A stretch of DNA of 64,000 bases from Ascoidea rubescens DSM 1968 (lineage: Eukaryota > Ascomycota > Saccharomycetes > Ascoideales > Ascoideaceae), in contig NW_017962933.1 in assembly GCF_001661345.1 (NCBI RefSeq), forward strand, positions 207,013 through 271,012, in the 5' to 3' direction. Shown piece after piece: positions 9,340 through 20,226 of the stretch. Both the position numbers and the translations under genes were made by a program. Position 1 is the first letter of the stretch. The number at the start of each line of letters is the position of its first letter. The notes beneath the pieces were generated by a model. It was not told where the DNA came from, ran no database searches, and saw only the letters and a program-made list of their open reading frames with translations.

Positions 9340-10809
9340 CTACGCAGTGCTATACAAAGCAGCGTAGTCGTCGACGTCCATTTCGTCGAAGTTGGGGTCG
9401 TAACTGGCGCTGATGATCTTCTGGGCCCTTGCCTCGTCGTCCTTGAAATGCTCTTTGACGTGGCGCTCGAACTTTGCTAGGAGAACTGGTTTTCCTTCCT
9501 CGCGACGTTTTCTGTGGCCGATGGGATAGTGGATTTCGACCTCGTCCAAGACAGTGTTGTCGTTGAGGGTTATTTGGATGGCGTTTCCAATGTATCTCTT
9601 GGTTGGTTCATGGTATTCGACGGTGTACTGTTTGTTTTCAACACACACCATCTTTGCACGAAGCTCGTCGATCTCTGGATTGGCTGCGATTTCATCGGTA
9701 TAGTCATCGGCAGTTAATCTGCCGTAAATCAAGGGAATTGCGACCATGTATTGGATACAATGATCTCTGTCGGCATAGTTGTACAAGGGGCCCTTTTTGT
9801 CGATGATTCTCATGCCAGCGTCTTGAGTCTTGATGGTGATTGATTTGATGTCAGATGGAGATTTGTTTAGATGGTTTAGTTTTTGGTGTAGGATCAATGC
9901 GGCTTCAACAGCGGTTTGAGCATGAAATTCAGCTGGAAATGAGATTTTGAATAGGACGTTTTCCATGACATAGGAGCCATAAGGTCTTTGGAATTTGAAT
10001 GGGTGTCCGTTGAATAAGACATCGAAAAAACCCCAGGTTTTGGCAGTTAGAGCAGATGGCATACCGGATTCACCATTTTTAACGTGATAAGCCAAGTTGA
10101 CAGCTCTATAGCAGGCGTCCCCAGCGGCCCAAGATTTTCTGGACATTGTGTTTGGAGCATGTCTGTAGGTTCTTAAGCTCTGGCCATCTATAAAGGCGTG
10201 GGAAACAGCATCAATTGTCTGGTGGTAGGATAAGCCGAGCATTTGAGATACAACAGCGGTTGTGGCAACTTTGACGAGCAAGACATGGTCTAAACCAACA
10301 GCGTTGAAGGAGTTTTCCAAAGCTAAACAACCTTGGATTTCATGGGCTTTTATCATACCATTTAGTAAATCCTTGACTTTAAAGATTTTTCCTTCTTTTC
10401 CATCAGTGGATTTATAAAGTCTGGTCAAGTAATCGGCTACAGCTAGGATACCACCCAAGTTGTCAGAAGGATGGCCCCATTCAGCAGCTAGCCAACAATC
10501 ATTGAAATCCAACCAACGAATAATGGCGCCAATTGAAAAAGCAGCTCTAATCGGGTCCAAGACGTAAGGAGTACCGGGGATTCTGGAACCATTGGGAACA
10601 ATGGTGCCAGGAACAGTTGGACCAATTAGTTTTGAACAGGCAGGATATTTTAAAGCAGCTAGACCACAGCCCAAAGTATCGAGAAGGCAAAGTCTTGCAG
10701 TATCAATGGCTACTTTCGAGTCAATTTGGTAATCATGGATATAAGTTGCAATGTCTGTTAAAACAGTGTCAGGCTCAGGACGAGCGTTATCATTCATAAT
10801 TGGAGACAT
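9340..10809 (-). CDS. PDH1: 2-methylcitrate dehydratase (PrpD family)
   Basis: This 489-aa protein belongs to the MmgE/PrpD family and is closest to yeast Pdh1, which dehydrates 2-methylcitrate in the methylcitrate cycle that disposes of propionyl-CoA. Highly conserved segments include DTARLCLLDTLGCGLAAL, RWLDFNDCWLAAEWGHPSDN, GQSLRTYRHAPNT and LFKISFPAEFHAQTAVEAA, all uninterrupted. The ATG at 10809 gives MSPIMNDNARPEPD, which aligns with about residue 30 of the Saccharomyces protein. The mitochondrial presequence present there is therefore missing from this reading, and I found no convincing upstream exon that would supply it. Leucine is written as TTG, CTA or CTC and not CTG in the 3' part I read, although that part is GC-richer than its neighbours. 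Confidence 0.94.
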   Translation of the reverse strand: MSPIMNDNARPEPDTVLTDIATYIHDYQIDSKVAIDTARLCLLDTLGCGLAALKYPACSKLIGPTVPGTIVPNGSRIPGTPYVLDPIRAAFSIGAIIRWLDFNDCWLAAEWGHPSDNLGGILAVADYLTRLYKSTDGKEGKIFKVKDLLNGMIKAHEIQGCLALENSFNAVGLDHVLLVKVATTAVVSQMLGLSYHQTIDAVSHAFIDGQSLRTYRHAPNTMSRKSWAAGDACYRAVNLAYHVKNGESGMPSALTAKTWGFFDVLFNGHPFKFQRPYGSYVMENVLFKISFPAEFHAQTAVEAALILHQKLNHLNKSPSDIKSITIKTQDAGMRIIDKKGPLYNYADRDHCIQYMVAIPLIYGRLTADDYTDEIAANPEIDELRAKMVCVENKQYTVEYHEPTKRYIGNAIQITLNDNTVLDEVEIHYPIGHRKRREEGKPVLLAKFERHVKEHFKDDEARAQKIISASYDPNFDEMDVDDYAALYSTA

Positions 10810-10901
10810 TTCTGATAAAGGGTATTTTCAGTGAAATAGTAATAATAACAAACACAATAAATAAGTAAATAAATAAGTAAATAAATAAGTAAATAAATAA
10901 G

Positions 10902-10944
<43 letters not shown>

Positions 10945-12567
10945 ACAAAATAATTGGAATCAATTCAACCAGGCGTAATGGAATAATGAATAATCGCGAT
11001 AATAAAAGGAAAACAGTAAAAGGAAAAGAAAAGAAAAAAAAAAAAAACTTGGAAAAAACTTGAGAATCTTCAGATGTGGATTATATTTATAACGACAGCT
11101 TGGTTGAAAAATTGTAGAATTAAATAATAATCAATATCAATAAACGATAATTGTTTAACATATCATAAATCATTTGAGATTTGATCTGTATCGTAAATTG
11201 AAATAACAGTTAAATGTTCAAAACCGCATTTTGTAATCGGGATTTTTCAAAAAATTTCAAAAATTTTGCAAAAAGAAACAAAAAATCGAATCGCCAACAA
11301 GTAGAGAAAATAATCAGGATATTCTGGATATTCCGTTTATTCAAACCAAATGACGAAGTTTCTCCACTATCAGACATACACACCCATAGCAAACCCAGAG
11401 AATAATTCCATTCTGAAAAGGGAAAGTTGTTTTTATTTTTCCAGACAGAATGGTTGGAACAATCAAACAGTCAAAAAGAAAGTGTTTTTTTTGTTCAACT
11501 AAAGCAACAGACAAAAGGGGCCAGAGAAACCAAATGAATGCGTTTTCCCTGCTACAAATCCAGCAGTGGCAGCAGAAAAACAATCGAAAATGGAGACAGT
11601 CAGTAAGAGAATATTCGTAGATGGGGATAACTCTGAATGTATATCCGCACCGACGGGTTGGCCGTTGGGAGCTGACTCCTCGCTGTAGGAAAGGTCTACG
11701 CGCGAAAACGCAGGTGGAACTCCAAATAAGGCTGGCCCTGTTTTCCGATCTTCGGGGCGTGAGGATAGCAGAGGTGTCCTGCAACTCAGTCAAGCCTGAG
11801 CCGCTGTACCTGCACTACAAGGATATCTTATCTGCCTTCACAAAGCATCCGCGTGACCGGACTAGCGCCAGCAGTGTGGGTTTCCGGCAGACCAAAGCGG
11901 CTTATCTCCAGCAACAGCGTGACACGTGATCGGTTTGAGAGTGAATTGGTTCTGGAGCAAAAAATGCCAGCGCGCTTCATCTGATGATGATAATTCTCTT
12001 TCGATTCGGCTTCCCACCAAACAAGAGCGTTTCAGCCTTTCAAACCCTCCAGCACTGGAAGTGCGGGCAGTTGACCCTCCATGAAGAGAAGCCATTTTAT
12101 TGTTTATTTCACGTGTCTGTGTTTGGAAATGGAACTGCGTAGGAGGAAACTCAGTTTGGCCCTCGCTGCGCTTGTGAGAGAGGGAGCGGCCGTTTTAGAG
12201 GGTACCGCACTTTTCACAGCTCTTCAATCAGCTATCAATCGGTTAGGGAGCAGTATAACCACTCAACTGTAGCATAGACTGTAGCAGCCAGAGCACTGCA
12301 ATCACTTAAGTTATTGTTTTCTGCTGTTCTATAGAATGCTGTTTGGCAGTCTTCTATTCTTTTTCCATCCAGCTCTCTGCGTATTACTTTTCATCAATCA
12401 ACCACTGCGTCGCTCACAGATTGCCTAATTTAATCTTTGTTCAATAAACCACTAATTTCTGTGTTTTCTCACTTTTATATAATACTGCTCTTGATCTGCT
12501 TTCTTTTTTTTACTACATTTTTATTGGTAATACACTCAACACAGCATCCATCCACCTTTGCTCTGAA
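10810..12567. promoter_or_regulatory. Long divergent intergenic region, PDH1 / alpha-arrestin
   Basis: This 1.76-kb region separates two divergent genes. On the PDH1 side it holds an AAATAAGT/AAAT tandem array (about 10858-10944) and an A-tract. From about 11620 to 11930 the base composition turns GC-rich. CACGTG hexamers occur at 11923-11928 and 12110-12115, and a pyrimidine-rich leader precedes the arrestin ATG. The open frames inside have no family features and mostly lack ATG, so I do not call genes. Confidence 0.6.
10858..10944. repeat. AAATAAGT/AAAT tandem array
   Basis: About 85 bp of 12-bp units (AAATAAGTAAAT) decays into a plain AAAT microsatellite. It lies 50-135 bp upstream of the PDH1 ATG, inside its probable promoter. 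Confidence 0.85.
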
Positions 12568-15500
12568 ATGTCTTTTCATTTTATTTCGTCCTTTTTATCA
12601 GGCAGTCAAAATAAATCTTTGCCAAATAACAATAAAAACAACTCCAATAATGGCACTAATCCTAATAGTAATAACAACTTTAAAAGAAAAACTAAAAAAC
12701 CATTTCCCCAATCAAATCTAAACTTCTCGCTAGATTCTACTGACTTGAACAATTCCAATTTTTTCAATATTTCAAATGTCTCAAATACTGATTTAAATTC
12801 TCCCTCAAATTCATTGAACCGGAAATTTTTCAAAACTCGTTCTCAATCTCACTCTTCTCAGCTGAAACCTCATCTCCATGATTCCTCTCTAAGAAGAGTA
12901 TCAACCATATCCGCCACTACTTCAAATCCTCACCATCTCCATTCTTCATCAAAACACCATCCCAACAAAGATAAATCAAAATCATACTATTCAAATAATG
13001 CCCTAAATAATGACCAACTAAACACCTATAATTCTACAAAAGTCTCCTTTCAAGAAGATTTGCCTCTTCCTAAAAATTTAAATTTAAATTTAAATTACAC
13101 CACTGGCAATAATAAAAATAACAACAACACCATCACCATTGATGAAAACAACAATAATAACTATACTCGCAAAAAGAAAAATTTAAATCGAAACCTCTAC
13201 AAAAGTTTCAAAGATAACGAATTAACCAATTTGGAAAAACTAACTAGCAATCTAAATTCAATCGATTCCCTAAAAAAAATTCTTAAATCAAAATTCGGTT
13301 TCAATCTATCTAATAAAAATGCAATACATAACCTTTACGACATCTCTATAAACGATAATATTACATCAAATAACAAATCCATAAGAAAACAAAGAAGACA
13401 TTCATCTGTCCTCTTTAACTTATCAAACTCAAATAAAGCCATCGAATATACTGATTCGGACTCAAATTCTTTAAAAAGAACCCTCAGCAATACCTCTCAA
13501 AAATCTTTCAAAGAAAATTTGAAAAATTCTTTAAAACTACTATCCCCAACCACTTCTCATTCTGATCAAATCTCAATCTCTTCTCCAATCTCAAATCTAG
13601 ACTACAATAACTTGGTAACAACAATCAGCGTTCCAATGGCTTCAAACATCACCGTAACCTCAAATTCAAACAACAATAAAGTTTATGAGAAAAATCACGA
13701 ATACTTAGCTAAAAAATTAATCTTAAATAACCAAAATAACCAAAATAGCCAAAATAGCCAAAATATCGCTTTCGACACATACGGAAACCTACTAGATAAC
13801 TCGAATTTAAAGATATCTGTACTCAACTCTAATGACAAAGTCTACATTAGTTCAAATGCTGGTTTAATAAATCTTTCCTCTGTAGCAAATAATCTTCACA
13901 ACTTTTTAAATGATGACGATGACGAAAATGCCTATGAAAATAGAAGCAGAAATAACAATAACAATGACAATGACAATAACAATGACAATGACAATAACAA
14001 TGACAATAACAATAACAATAACAGTCTATCAAATGCAACAACAAATTTAACCTCAAATCAAAACTCAAATTCAACCGCTACTATGACCACAGATACGTCA
14101 AACCATGCTTTACATACCTTTGCTGTTGTAGTCTCAATTCCAAAAATTCCCCGAAACGATTATTCAGACGATAACGATAACTATGATGACTCAAATTTAG
14201 ATTCCGATACTGACACTGATATACTAAGTGAAGCTATGGACTCAGATTCCACAAGAAATGATATCCAAAATAATAAAAATAAAACTACAAAATCTTACCA
14301 AAACCGAAACAACTTATCTCCCCTTTTACAACCTTCCAATGCTTCTGACACATCAAAACTAAAAAAAATGCCCACTTTAGACTCAGTTCTGGCTCCAAGA
14401 TCTTCTCGTTCCTCATACAAAACTAATAATTCATACCAAGAATACTTGACCAAGACAAATATTAATCTAGAAAACTTCAACTTTTCTTTAAACCTGATAT
14501 GTGACATTAAATGGCATAAAGGTTCTCCTGTTGAATTTACAAATAGTATAAATCACAATTACTATAAAGAACTTTACGACTCTTCTTTAAATTTTAATGA
14601 AAAATTTCTAATTGGTTCTGAATCATGGAATATAAATCTCTTGAAGGATTTTAACTACTTTATTCCTGCAGATTCTCTGTCTTTTTTGGCATTTACATCC
14701 GATAGCAATTCGGGCTCTTTTGATATTCTTAGTGATGCAGACGATTATGATAACGATCAATTATTAACAAACTCAACTACGCCGCTTAATTCAAACAAAT
14801 TTAGAAAAATAGTTTGTGGAAAAAATAAAGAATTCGACTTGAAAAAATTTTCTTTATTTACAATGGATGAAATTAATAAAAATGACTATTACTTGAAAAA
14901 AAGAATGACAGAAAAACTTAAACTCAATCAAAAAGATTTTCCAGAATTTAAAAAAAATACTTTAAATAAGGAGTTTTCAAACGATTCTTCAAATAACAAT
15001 TCAGATAGCGAACCATTGGATTGTTCTTCTCCAAATACCCCAAATCAAGCTTTGAAAAGAGAATTCACCTATCCTCCAGGAGATTATGTGTTTATTTTTC
15101 CTGTCATCTTTCAATCATTTTTACCAGAATCAGTTGTATCGCCAAGAGGAACTTTAACTTATCAATTTGATTTGAATTTAAAAAAGTATTCATTAGAAAA
15201 AGTTAATCCTTTATTTAATAAATTTTCTTTCATAAAAAATATTACAAATAAGTTGGGAAATAATGATAATAATGAGAATTCAAAGCAAAATCCAAATAGT
15301 TTGAATGATTCTAATCTTGAAAATTACAAAAATATTCAAATTTTCGAAGAAAATATGAATAAGTGCTTTAATTTGCCCTTGATTAGACTACCACCCAAAA
15401 CATCTATCTCCACTATAAACAAGCCTATATATGTTAATAGAGTGTGGAACAATTCATTATCCTATGAAATTTCATTTCCTCAAAAATATGTTCCTTTGAA

Positions 15501-16884
15501 TTCAGAGATTCCAATTCGAATTAAATTGATACCATTGATAAAGCATATCACTGTCAAAAGAATAAAAATTAACATAATAGAAAAAATAACATATACCTCT
15601 AAAGATCTAAAATACGAATATGATGAAGGTGTTGCTAACGTTCAAGACAATAATATTAAAGAAAAAATTGTTGCGTTGACTGAAATTAGAACGAGAACAA
15701 AAGGAAGCAAAGCAATACGAGAAGAAATTGTCAAGTCAACATGCAATGAAAATCTTTTGACATATTGTTTTGACAAAAATCAAAAGCAAGGTTGCGACAT
15801 AAACAGCAAGGATGGCGATGTTTTAATCAGCTCTCCAATTATTCTTGAAACGCCGTTACTTTTCAAAAGTGCAGAGCACAAGCCTAATGTCTCAAAATCA
15901 ATTGATTCAAATGGTAAATACTATAAAACAAGGATTAAAAGTGGTGGTCATGAATTCAAAATCTCAACTTTAACTGATGGGAAGGACGCAAAATCTTCAA
16001 ATGATTTTCTAGCTGAACAAACAAGATTATATCCTGATAGCTCAAATTTGAGTTTTATAAACACTAGTCACAGAATTCAAATTTCTTTTAGAATTTCAAA
16101 GAAAAATAATCCACTAGAAGAGAAATATCATCATTTTGAAGTTATGATCGACACTCCTATAATTTTGCTTTCAAGTTTGTGTAAGCCAGAGAATACTACA
16201 TTACCTCCTTATATTGAAAATCCTGAAGATGAAAATATGACTTTAACTAACAGCAACACTTATAATGATGTTGATTCGATTTTTGATGATGACCAATTAC
16301 CAACTTTTGAAGAGGCTCTTCAACAACCGGAGTACACACTTGAAAGAATGGAGACAAATTATGGGAGTCCAACTTTTTCTCCTTCTTTCTCTTCAAACTT
16401 GGCATCGCCTATTAGAGGTGGTAATTTGCCTCAGTTTTCTTCATTGAGTTCTTCTCAGGTAATTGGCAACATCGATGAAAATGGAAATACAAACTCTCTT
16501 GTTTTGAATTCATTTATTGGTGAAGATCAGCTTAGTATACCCAGAATTGGTCCACTAAGTATTAGCAATGCCCTTTCTCCAATTATATCAAAACTGGAAA
16601 TTTCCTCCCCAGTTTCCGATTTACTTGAAACAAATTTTGTTTCTTCAAGCAGTAATGGTATTTACAACAATTTTATTGATTTTCGAAATATGCCCTTGCA
16701 CCCACCACGATATAGTGATATTGACAAGTCAATTGGAAGAGTATTGAGCATTCAAGATAAAGCAGATTTTTCTTTATTAGAAGACGATGAAGAAGAAAAA
16801 AAAAAAATGGAATTAGATTTAATTAACCAGTTTCGATACCCTCACACTAAATTTTCAAATCAAATAAATTCCAAAAACAACTGA
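12568..16884 (+). CDS. Large alpha-arrestin, ubiquitin-ligase adaptor (Ecm21/Csr2-like)
   Basis: This 1438-aa protein has a low-complexity Asn/Ser-rich N-terminal half and an arrestin core. The N-terminal arrestin fold spans about 630-900 and includes YPPGDYVFIFPVIFQSFLPESV; the C-terminal fold starts near 950 with PIYVNRVWNNSLSYEISFP and ends near 1190. The tail has an LPPY (about 1212), an acidic LPTFEEAL segment and a true PPRY motif (1379-1382), the kind of sites through which Rsp5 ligase binds. Yeast alpha-arrestins select plasma-membrane transporters for ubiquitin-dependent endocytosis. The long disordered N-terminus and split arrestin fold suggest the Ecm21/Csr2 (Art2/Art8) group, but the subgroup is inferred. 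Asn/Asp runs occur at about 455-490. The ATG at 12568 is the first in frame. Confidence 0.8.
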   Translation: MSFHFISSFLSGSQNKSLPNNNKNNSNNGTNPNSNNNFKRKTKKPFPQSNLNFSLDSTDLNNSNFFNISNVSNTDLNSPSNSLNRKFFKTRSQSHSSQLKPHLHDSSLRRVSTISATTSNPHHLHSSSKHHPNKDKSKSYYSNNALNNDQLNTYNSTKVSFQEDLPLPKNLNLNLNYTTGNNKNNNNTITIDENNNNNYTRKKKNLNRNLYKSFKDNELTNLEKLTSNLNSIDSLKKILKSKFGFNLSNKNAIHNLYDISINDNITSNNKSIRKQRRHSSVLFNLSNSNKAIEYTDSDSNSLKRTLSNTSQKSFKENLKNSLKLLSPTTSHSDQISISSPISNLDYNNLVTTISVPMASNITVTSNSNNNKVYEKNHEYLAKKLILNNQNNQNSQNSQNIAFDTYGNLLDNSNLKISVLNSNDKVYISSNAGLINLSSVANNLHNFLNDDDDENAYENRSRNNNNNDNDNNNDNDNNNDNNNNNNSLSNATTNLTSNQNSNSTATMTTDTSNHALHTFAVVVSIPKIPRNDYSDDNDNYDDSNLDSDTDTDILSEAMDSDSTRNDIQNNKNKTTKSYQNRNNLSPLLQPSNASDTSKLKKMPTLDSVLAPRSSRSSYKTNNSYQEYLTKTNINLENFNFSLNLICDIKWHKGSPVEFTNSINHNYYKELYDSSLNFNEKFLIGSESWNINLLKDFNYFIPADSLSFLAFTSDSNSGSFDILSDADDYDNDQLLTNSTTPLNSNKFRKIVCGKNKEFDLKKFSLFTMDEINKNDYYLKKRMTEKLKLNQKDFPEFKKNTLNKEFSNDSSNNNSDSEPLDCSSPNTPNQALKREFTYPPGDYVFIFPVIFQSFLPESVVSPRGTLTYQFDLNLKKYSLEKVNPLFNKFSFIKNITNKLGNNDNNENSKQNPNSLNDSNLENYKNIQIFEENMNKCFNLPLIRLPPKTSISTINKPIYVNRVWNNSLSYEISFPQKYVPLNSEIPIRIKLIPLIKHITVKRIKINIIEKITYTSKDLKYEYDEGVANVQDNNIKEKIVALTEIRTRTKGSKAIREEIVKSTCNENLLTYCFDKNQKQGCDINSKDGDVLISSPIILETPLLFKSAEHKPNVSKSIDSNGKYYKTRIKSGGHEFKISTLTDGKDAKSSNDFLAEQTRLYPDSSNLSFINTSHRIQISFRISKKNNPLEEKYHHFEVMIDTPIILLSSLCKPENTTLPPYIENPEDENMTLTNSNTYNDVDSIFDDDQLPTFEEALQQPEYTLERMETNYGSPTFSPSFSSNLASPIRGGNLPQFSSLSSSQVIGNIDENGNTNSLVLNSFIGEDQLSIPRIGPLSISNALSPIISKLEISSPVSDLLETNFVSSSSNGIYNNFIDFRNMPLHPPRYSDIDKSIGRVLSIQDKADFSLLEDDEEEKKKMELDLINQFRYPHTKFSNQINSKNN

Positions 16885-17627
16885 AAGGACCTACTCTTAG
16901 AGATATTTTTTTTATTTTTTATTTATTTTAATTTTCTTAATGCAAATATATTGCTAGTTTTAATGTAATTTTGAGTTTTTAATGTAATTTTGTTTCTTTC
17001 CTGATGAATTAATGACATAAATTTTTTTGTTTTTTACTTATAGTGATTATTTACTTGTAGGCTTGAGTAGAGCATGAAATTTCATATGTTTGATAACTCA
17101 ATATTTTCAAGGTACATAATTACAAGGTTAGTCCAAATAACAATTCCAGTGCATTTATTAACTCAAAGACAGTAATTAAATAAAATTATTACTCACAGAG
17201 CGGTTTATTGAAGAAAGAAAAAAAATATACAGAACAAAAAAAGTATAAATATATAAAAGCAGCAATATGCATATTTATGTTTGCATGTACTGTGTTACAC
17301 ATATATATGCTTATAGATGCTTACTATATAATGTTGCTGGTGGATCACTAGTAGTAAATTTTCATGTATTTAAAACACAAAAAGATAGAACAGTTCTTCC
17401 TTTTTGAATCCAGCTTCAAGGTCTAAACAAATTGGTATTACTATTAGCAGCTATTAAATACATCATCATAATGTATTTTCATCAAAATAAGAGCAACTAA
17501 TTAAAAGTTGCTTTGAGCGAGATTCGAGCTAGCTTTTTACTCACGTGCATATCCTTTAAAAATTACAAAAAACCACTGTCTATTGTAAATGTTGTTGATA
17601 AGAAATTGATCAAATCGCCAATTTAAA
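16885..17627. promoter_or_regulatory. Alpha-arrestin 3' end and TAF6 promoter
   Basis: AT-rich 743 bp between tandem genes. A TCACGTG (CACGTG at 17542-17547) lies 81 bp before the TAF6 ATG and is the best candidate regulatory element. No RNA gene or repeat was recognised. Confidence 0.55.
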
Positions 17628-19586
17628 ATGACATTGAGCACCAGTAATATACAAGTTCCTGATTCTCACACTTTATGGTCGCCTAGTGATACTATTAAAG
17701 ATGCCTCTGAATCGCTTGGGATCCAGAATTTGCCTGATGATGTTGCCAAAGCTCTTGCGATGGATGTTGAGTATCGAATCCATGAAATAATCGAGCAGGC
17801 TTTGAAGTTCATGAAGCATTCAAAGAGAAGGACTCTTAAGACAATCGACATAGAAAAGTCATTGAATGTCTTGAATATTGAACCTTTATATGGCTATAAT
17901 ACCAACAAGTCTTTGAATTTCAAAGAAGCTCTAGTTGGTCCAGGGCATGCTTTATACTATATTGATAATAACGAGATTGATTTTGAAAAACTAATTAACA
18001 AGCCTTTACCTAATGTACCTAGAATAACAACTTTTACAGCTCATTGGCTTGCAATTGAAGGTGTTCAACCTTTAATTCCACAAAACCCATTACTATCAGA
18101 AATTAAAAACCTTCCTCCAACTCAAAGAGGCTCTTTGGTTAATAATATTTTAACCTCTTCTTCCATCGGAATATCAACAATTTCTAATGATTCTGGAGTA
18201 ACTAATCCCGACAGCTCATCAAACACCTTTACTTCTGCTATTAATAACAAACCTAACAATAACAATAATATTTCGAGTAATATAAACAACACCAACACCG
18301 GCAGGATAAATAATCTATCAAATGGTGAATCTAATAAAACAAATGGTTATGAGATAAGACCTTTAGTCAAGCATGTTTTATCTAAGGAATTACAAGTCTA
18401 TTTCAATAAGGTTATTGAAATTCTACTACTAAATACGGGCTCTAATGATGAAAATGAGAAAAAAGGAGATAAGGATAAGGTCAACGAAAATACCGAAGAT
18501 AATGAGAATTTGAAACAAGCTGCTTTACAATCTCTTAGATCAGAGCCTGGTTTGCATCAGCTAGTTCCTTACTTTATTGAATTTATCAAAGAACAAGTCA
18601 CTTATAACTTAAAAAATATCCAACTTTTAACAACAATGCTAGAAGTTATATATTCACTCTTATCCAACGAAACTATTTTTTTGCATCCTTATATACATGG
18701 TTTAATGCCTTCAATTTTAACTTTATTATTGGCCAAAAAAATAGGTCCCTCATTAAAGGATTTATTAGAACTCAAGAAAGGTGAGGAGAATGCTCGAATT
18801 GAGGACAATTCTGCTAATGGTGGGATTGCAAACATTGATTTAGACTCTTTATATCATCATATAAGTATTAGAGATTTTGCTGCAAGTCTATTGGATCATG
18901 TTATTAAAAATTATGGGAAATCATATAGCTATTTAAAACCCAAGGTTGCTAGAACTTTATTGAAAGCGTTTTTGGCTACAAACATTAAAAACTCTACTCA
19001 ATCAATTTATGATGATAAAGAAAATGATATTTTACTGGAAAAGGATGATACTGTTTCAAATTCAGCGTATGATGGTAATATAGAGTCAATTGAAAAAAAT
19101 TTTAGAAAGAACTTTGGGACTTATTATGGTTCAATTATTGGTATAACGAAATTAGGCCCAGATTCTGTAAGAATGCTAATTTTGGGAAATCTTAAAAATT
19201 GGAGCGAATTAATATTTATTGATCCTCCTAATATTGCAGATGAAAAAAATAATGTAAAATTATTAGAACGAAAAAAATTCATAAAGGAAAGACAATTTTT
19301 GATTTTTGCTATTATGCTAGCTTTAAGATCTTTAAAAGTTTCTGATACAATATTGAATTTAAATAATACTGAAAAACACACAGCTGGTGATCATGAAAAG
19401 GACAAAGATGGTGACCAAGAAATGAATGATGTCTCAGATGTAAAAATTGAATCAAATGAAACTGAAGTATCTGGTACTTTGATCCAAAAATTAAAGGACA
19501 GAGTTGGGGATGTTATTGCAAATGCCATTTTGCAGCAAAAAGATAGAAAGAGTATAATAGATGGGATTTTTTTTGCTGAAATTTAG
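17628..19586 (+). CDS. TAF6: TFIID/SAGA subunit TAF6
   Basis: This 652-aa protein is TAF6, an H4-like histone-fold subunit shared by TFIID and SAGA, where it pairs with TAF9. The histone fold covers about residues 12-80 (SPSDTIKDASESLGIQNLP, then DVEYRIHEIIEQALKFMKH). The conserved linker with NVPRITTFTAHWLAIEGVQP follows at about 128-150. After an Asn/Ser-rich insertion (about 180-245) the C-terminal HEAT domain runs from about 250 to 560, with KELQVYFNKVIEILL and SIRDFAASLLDHVIKNYGKSY. An acidic tail ends the protein. The ATG at 17628 gives the family start. The length is above the Saccharomyces protein (516 aa) because of the low-complexity insertions. Confidence 0.95.
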   Translation: MTLSTSNIQVPDSHTLWSPSDTIKDASESLGIQNLPDDVAKALAMDVEYRIHEIIEQALKFMKHSKRRTLKTIDIEKSLNVLNIEPLYGYNTNKSLNFKEALVGPGHALYYIDNNEIDFEKLINKPLPNVPRITTFTAHWLAIEGVQPLIPQNPLLSEIKNLPPTQRGSLVNNILTSSSIGISTISNDSGVTNPDSSSNTFTSAINNKPNNNNNISSNINNTNTGRINNLSNGESNKTNGYEIRPLVKHVLSKELQVYFNKVIEILLLNTGSNDENEKKGDKDKVNENTEDNENLKQAALQSLRSEPGLHQLVPYFIEFIKEQVTYNLKNIQLLTTMLEVIYSLLSNETIFLHPYIHGLMPSILTLLLAKKIGPSLKDLLELKKGEENARIEDNSANGGIANIDLDSLYHHISIRDFAASLLDHVIKNYGKSYSYLKPKVARTLLKAFLATNIKNSTQSIYDDKENDILLEKDDTVSNSAYDGNIESIEKNFRKNFGTYYGSIIGITKLGPDSVRMLILGNLKNWSELIFIDPPNIADEKNNVKLLERKKFIKERQFLIFAIMLALRSLKVSDTILNLNNTEKHTAGDHEKDKDGDQEMNDVSDVKIESNETEVSGTLIQKLKDRVGDVIANAILQQKDRKSIIDGIFFAEI

Positions 19587-20216
19587 TTCATTTTATATTG
19601 AGTAGGTTTTGTTTTATATTTTTTTTTAAGAATTGTGCCAGTTAATGAACTATTTTTCATAAAAAAAACAACTAATATATTATTTCTTTTTTCACTATAG
19701 GGGTGCTTTATTGCAATTTTTATAAAATTAAATTATAAAATGATTCAACACAATTTCAAATTTTTATATAGTAACTTCAGACCTTACAGGCTTACAGAAT
19801 CAGATTTTTAGTTTATTAATTAAAATCTTTTTAATTTTTCTCAATTTAGCTTATCAATTTCCTAAATTATAAATGAATTGATATAACCAAAGATCAGGAT
19901 CAAACAGGTCAAATTTCAGTAAAACTTTATGTTCAAATATACTACAGTATTAACATAATTGTTTTGTTAAAATCACAAAAAAAAATAGTCAATACGGGTC
20001 ATAGTGATATAATTAGCTGATATTGTTTCTACAAAGAAAATTGATATCTCGTGATAAATATTGAAAATGTGTTTTATCTAATGGGAGTAATCTGAAATAA
20101 GAAACAAACTAAAAAAAATATCAAAAAAACAGATAGAAACAAAAAGAGCAGATAAAGTAAAATGAGGAAAAACCATAAAAAAATTATAAAAAAATTATAA
20201 AAAAATTATAAAGAAA
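19587..20216. other. Convergent 3' region TAF6 / SEC23
   Basis: Very AT-rich 630 bp between convergent genes. Apart from the tandem A-rich repeat before SEC23, nothing is recognised. Confidence 0.65.
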
Positions 20217-20226
20217 TTATAAAAAA
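20168..20226. repeat. AAAAAAATTAT tandem repeat overlapping the SEC23 stop codon
   Basis: About four to five units of roughly 11 bp run directly into the SEC23 coding sequence, so the TAA stop (20217-20219) is itself part of one unit. Unit-number changes would move the 3' UTR and could shift the stop. Confidence 0.8.

Noticed and set aside
12437-12721. Hydrophobic frame overlapping the arrestin start
   Set aside because: It begins with TTG and is out of frame with the arrestin; no sign of a functional uORF.
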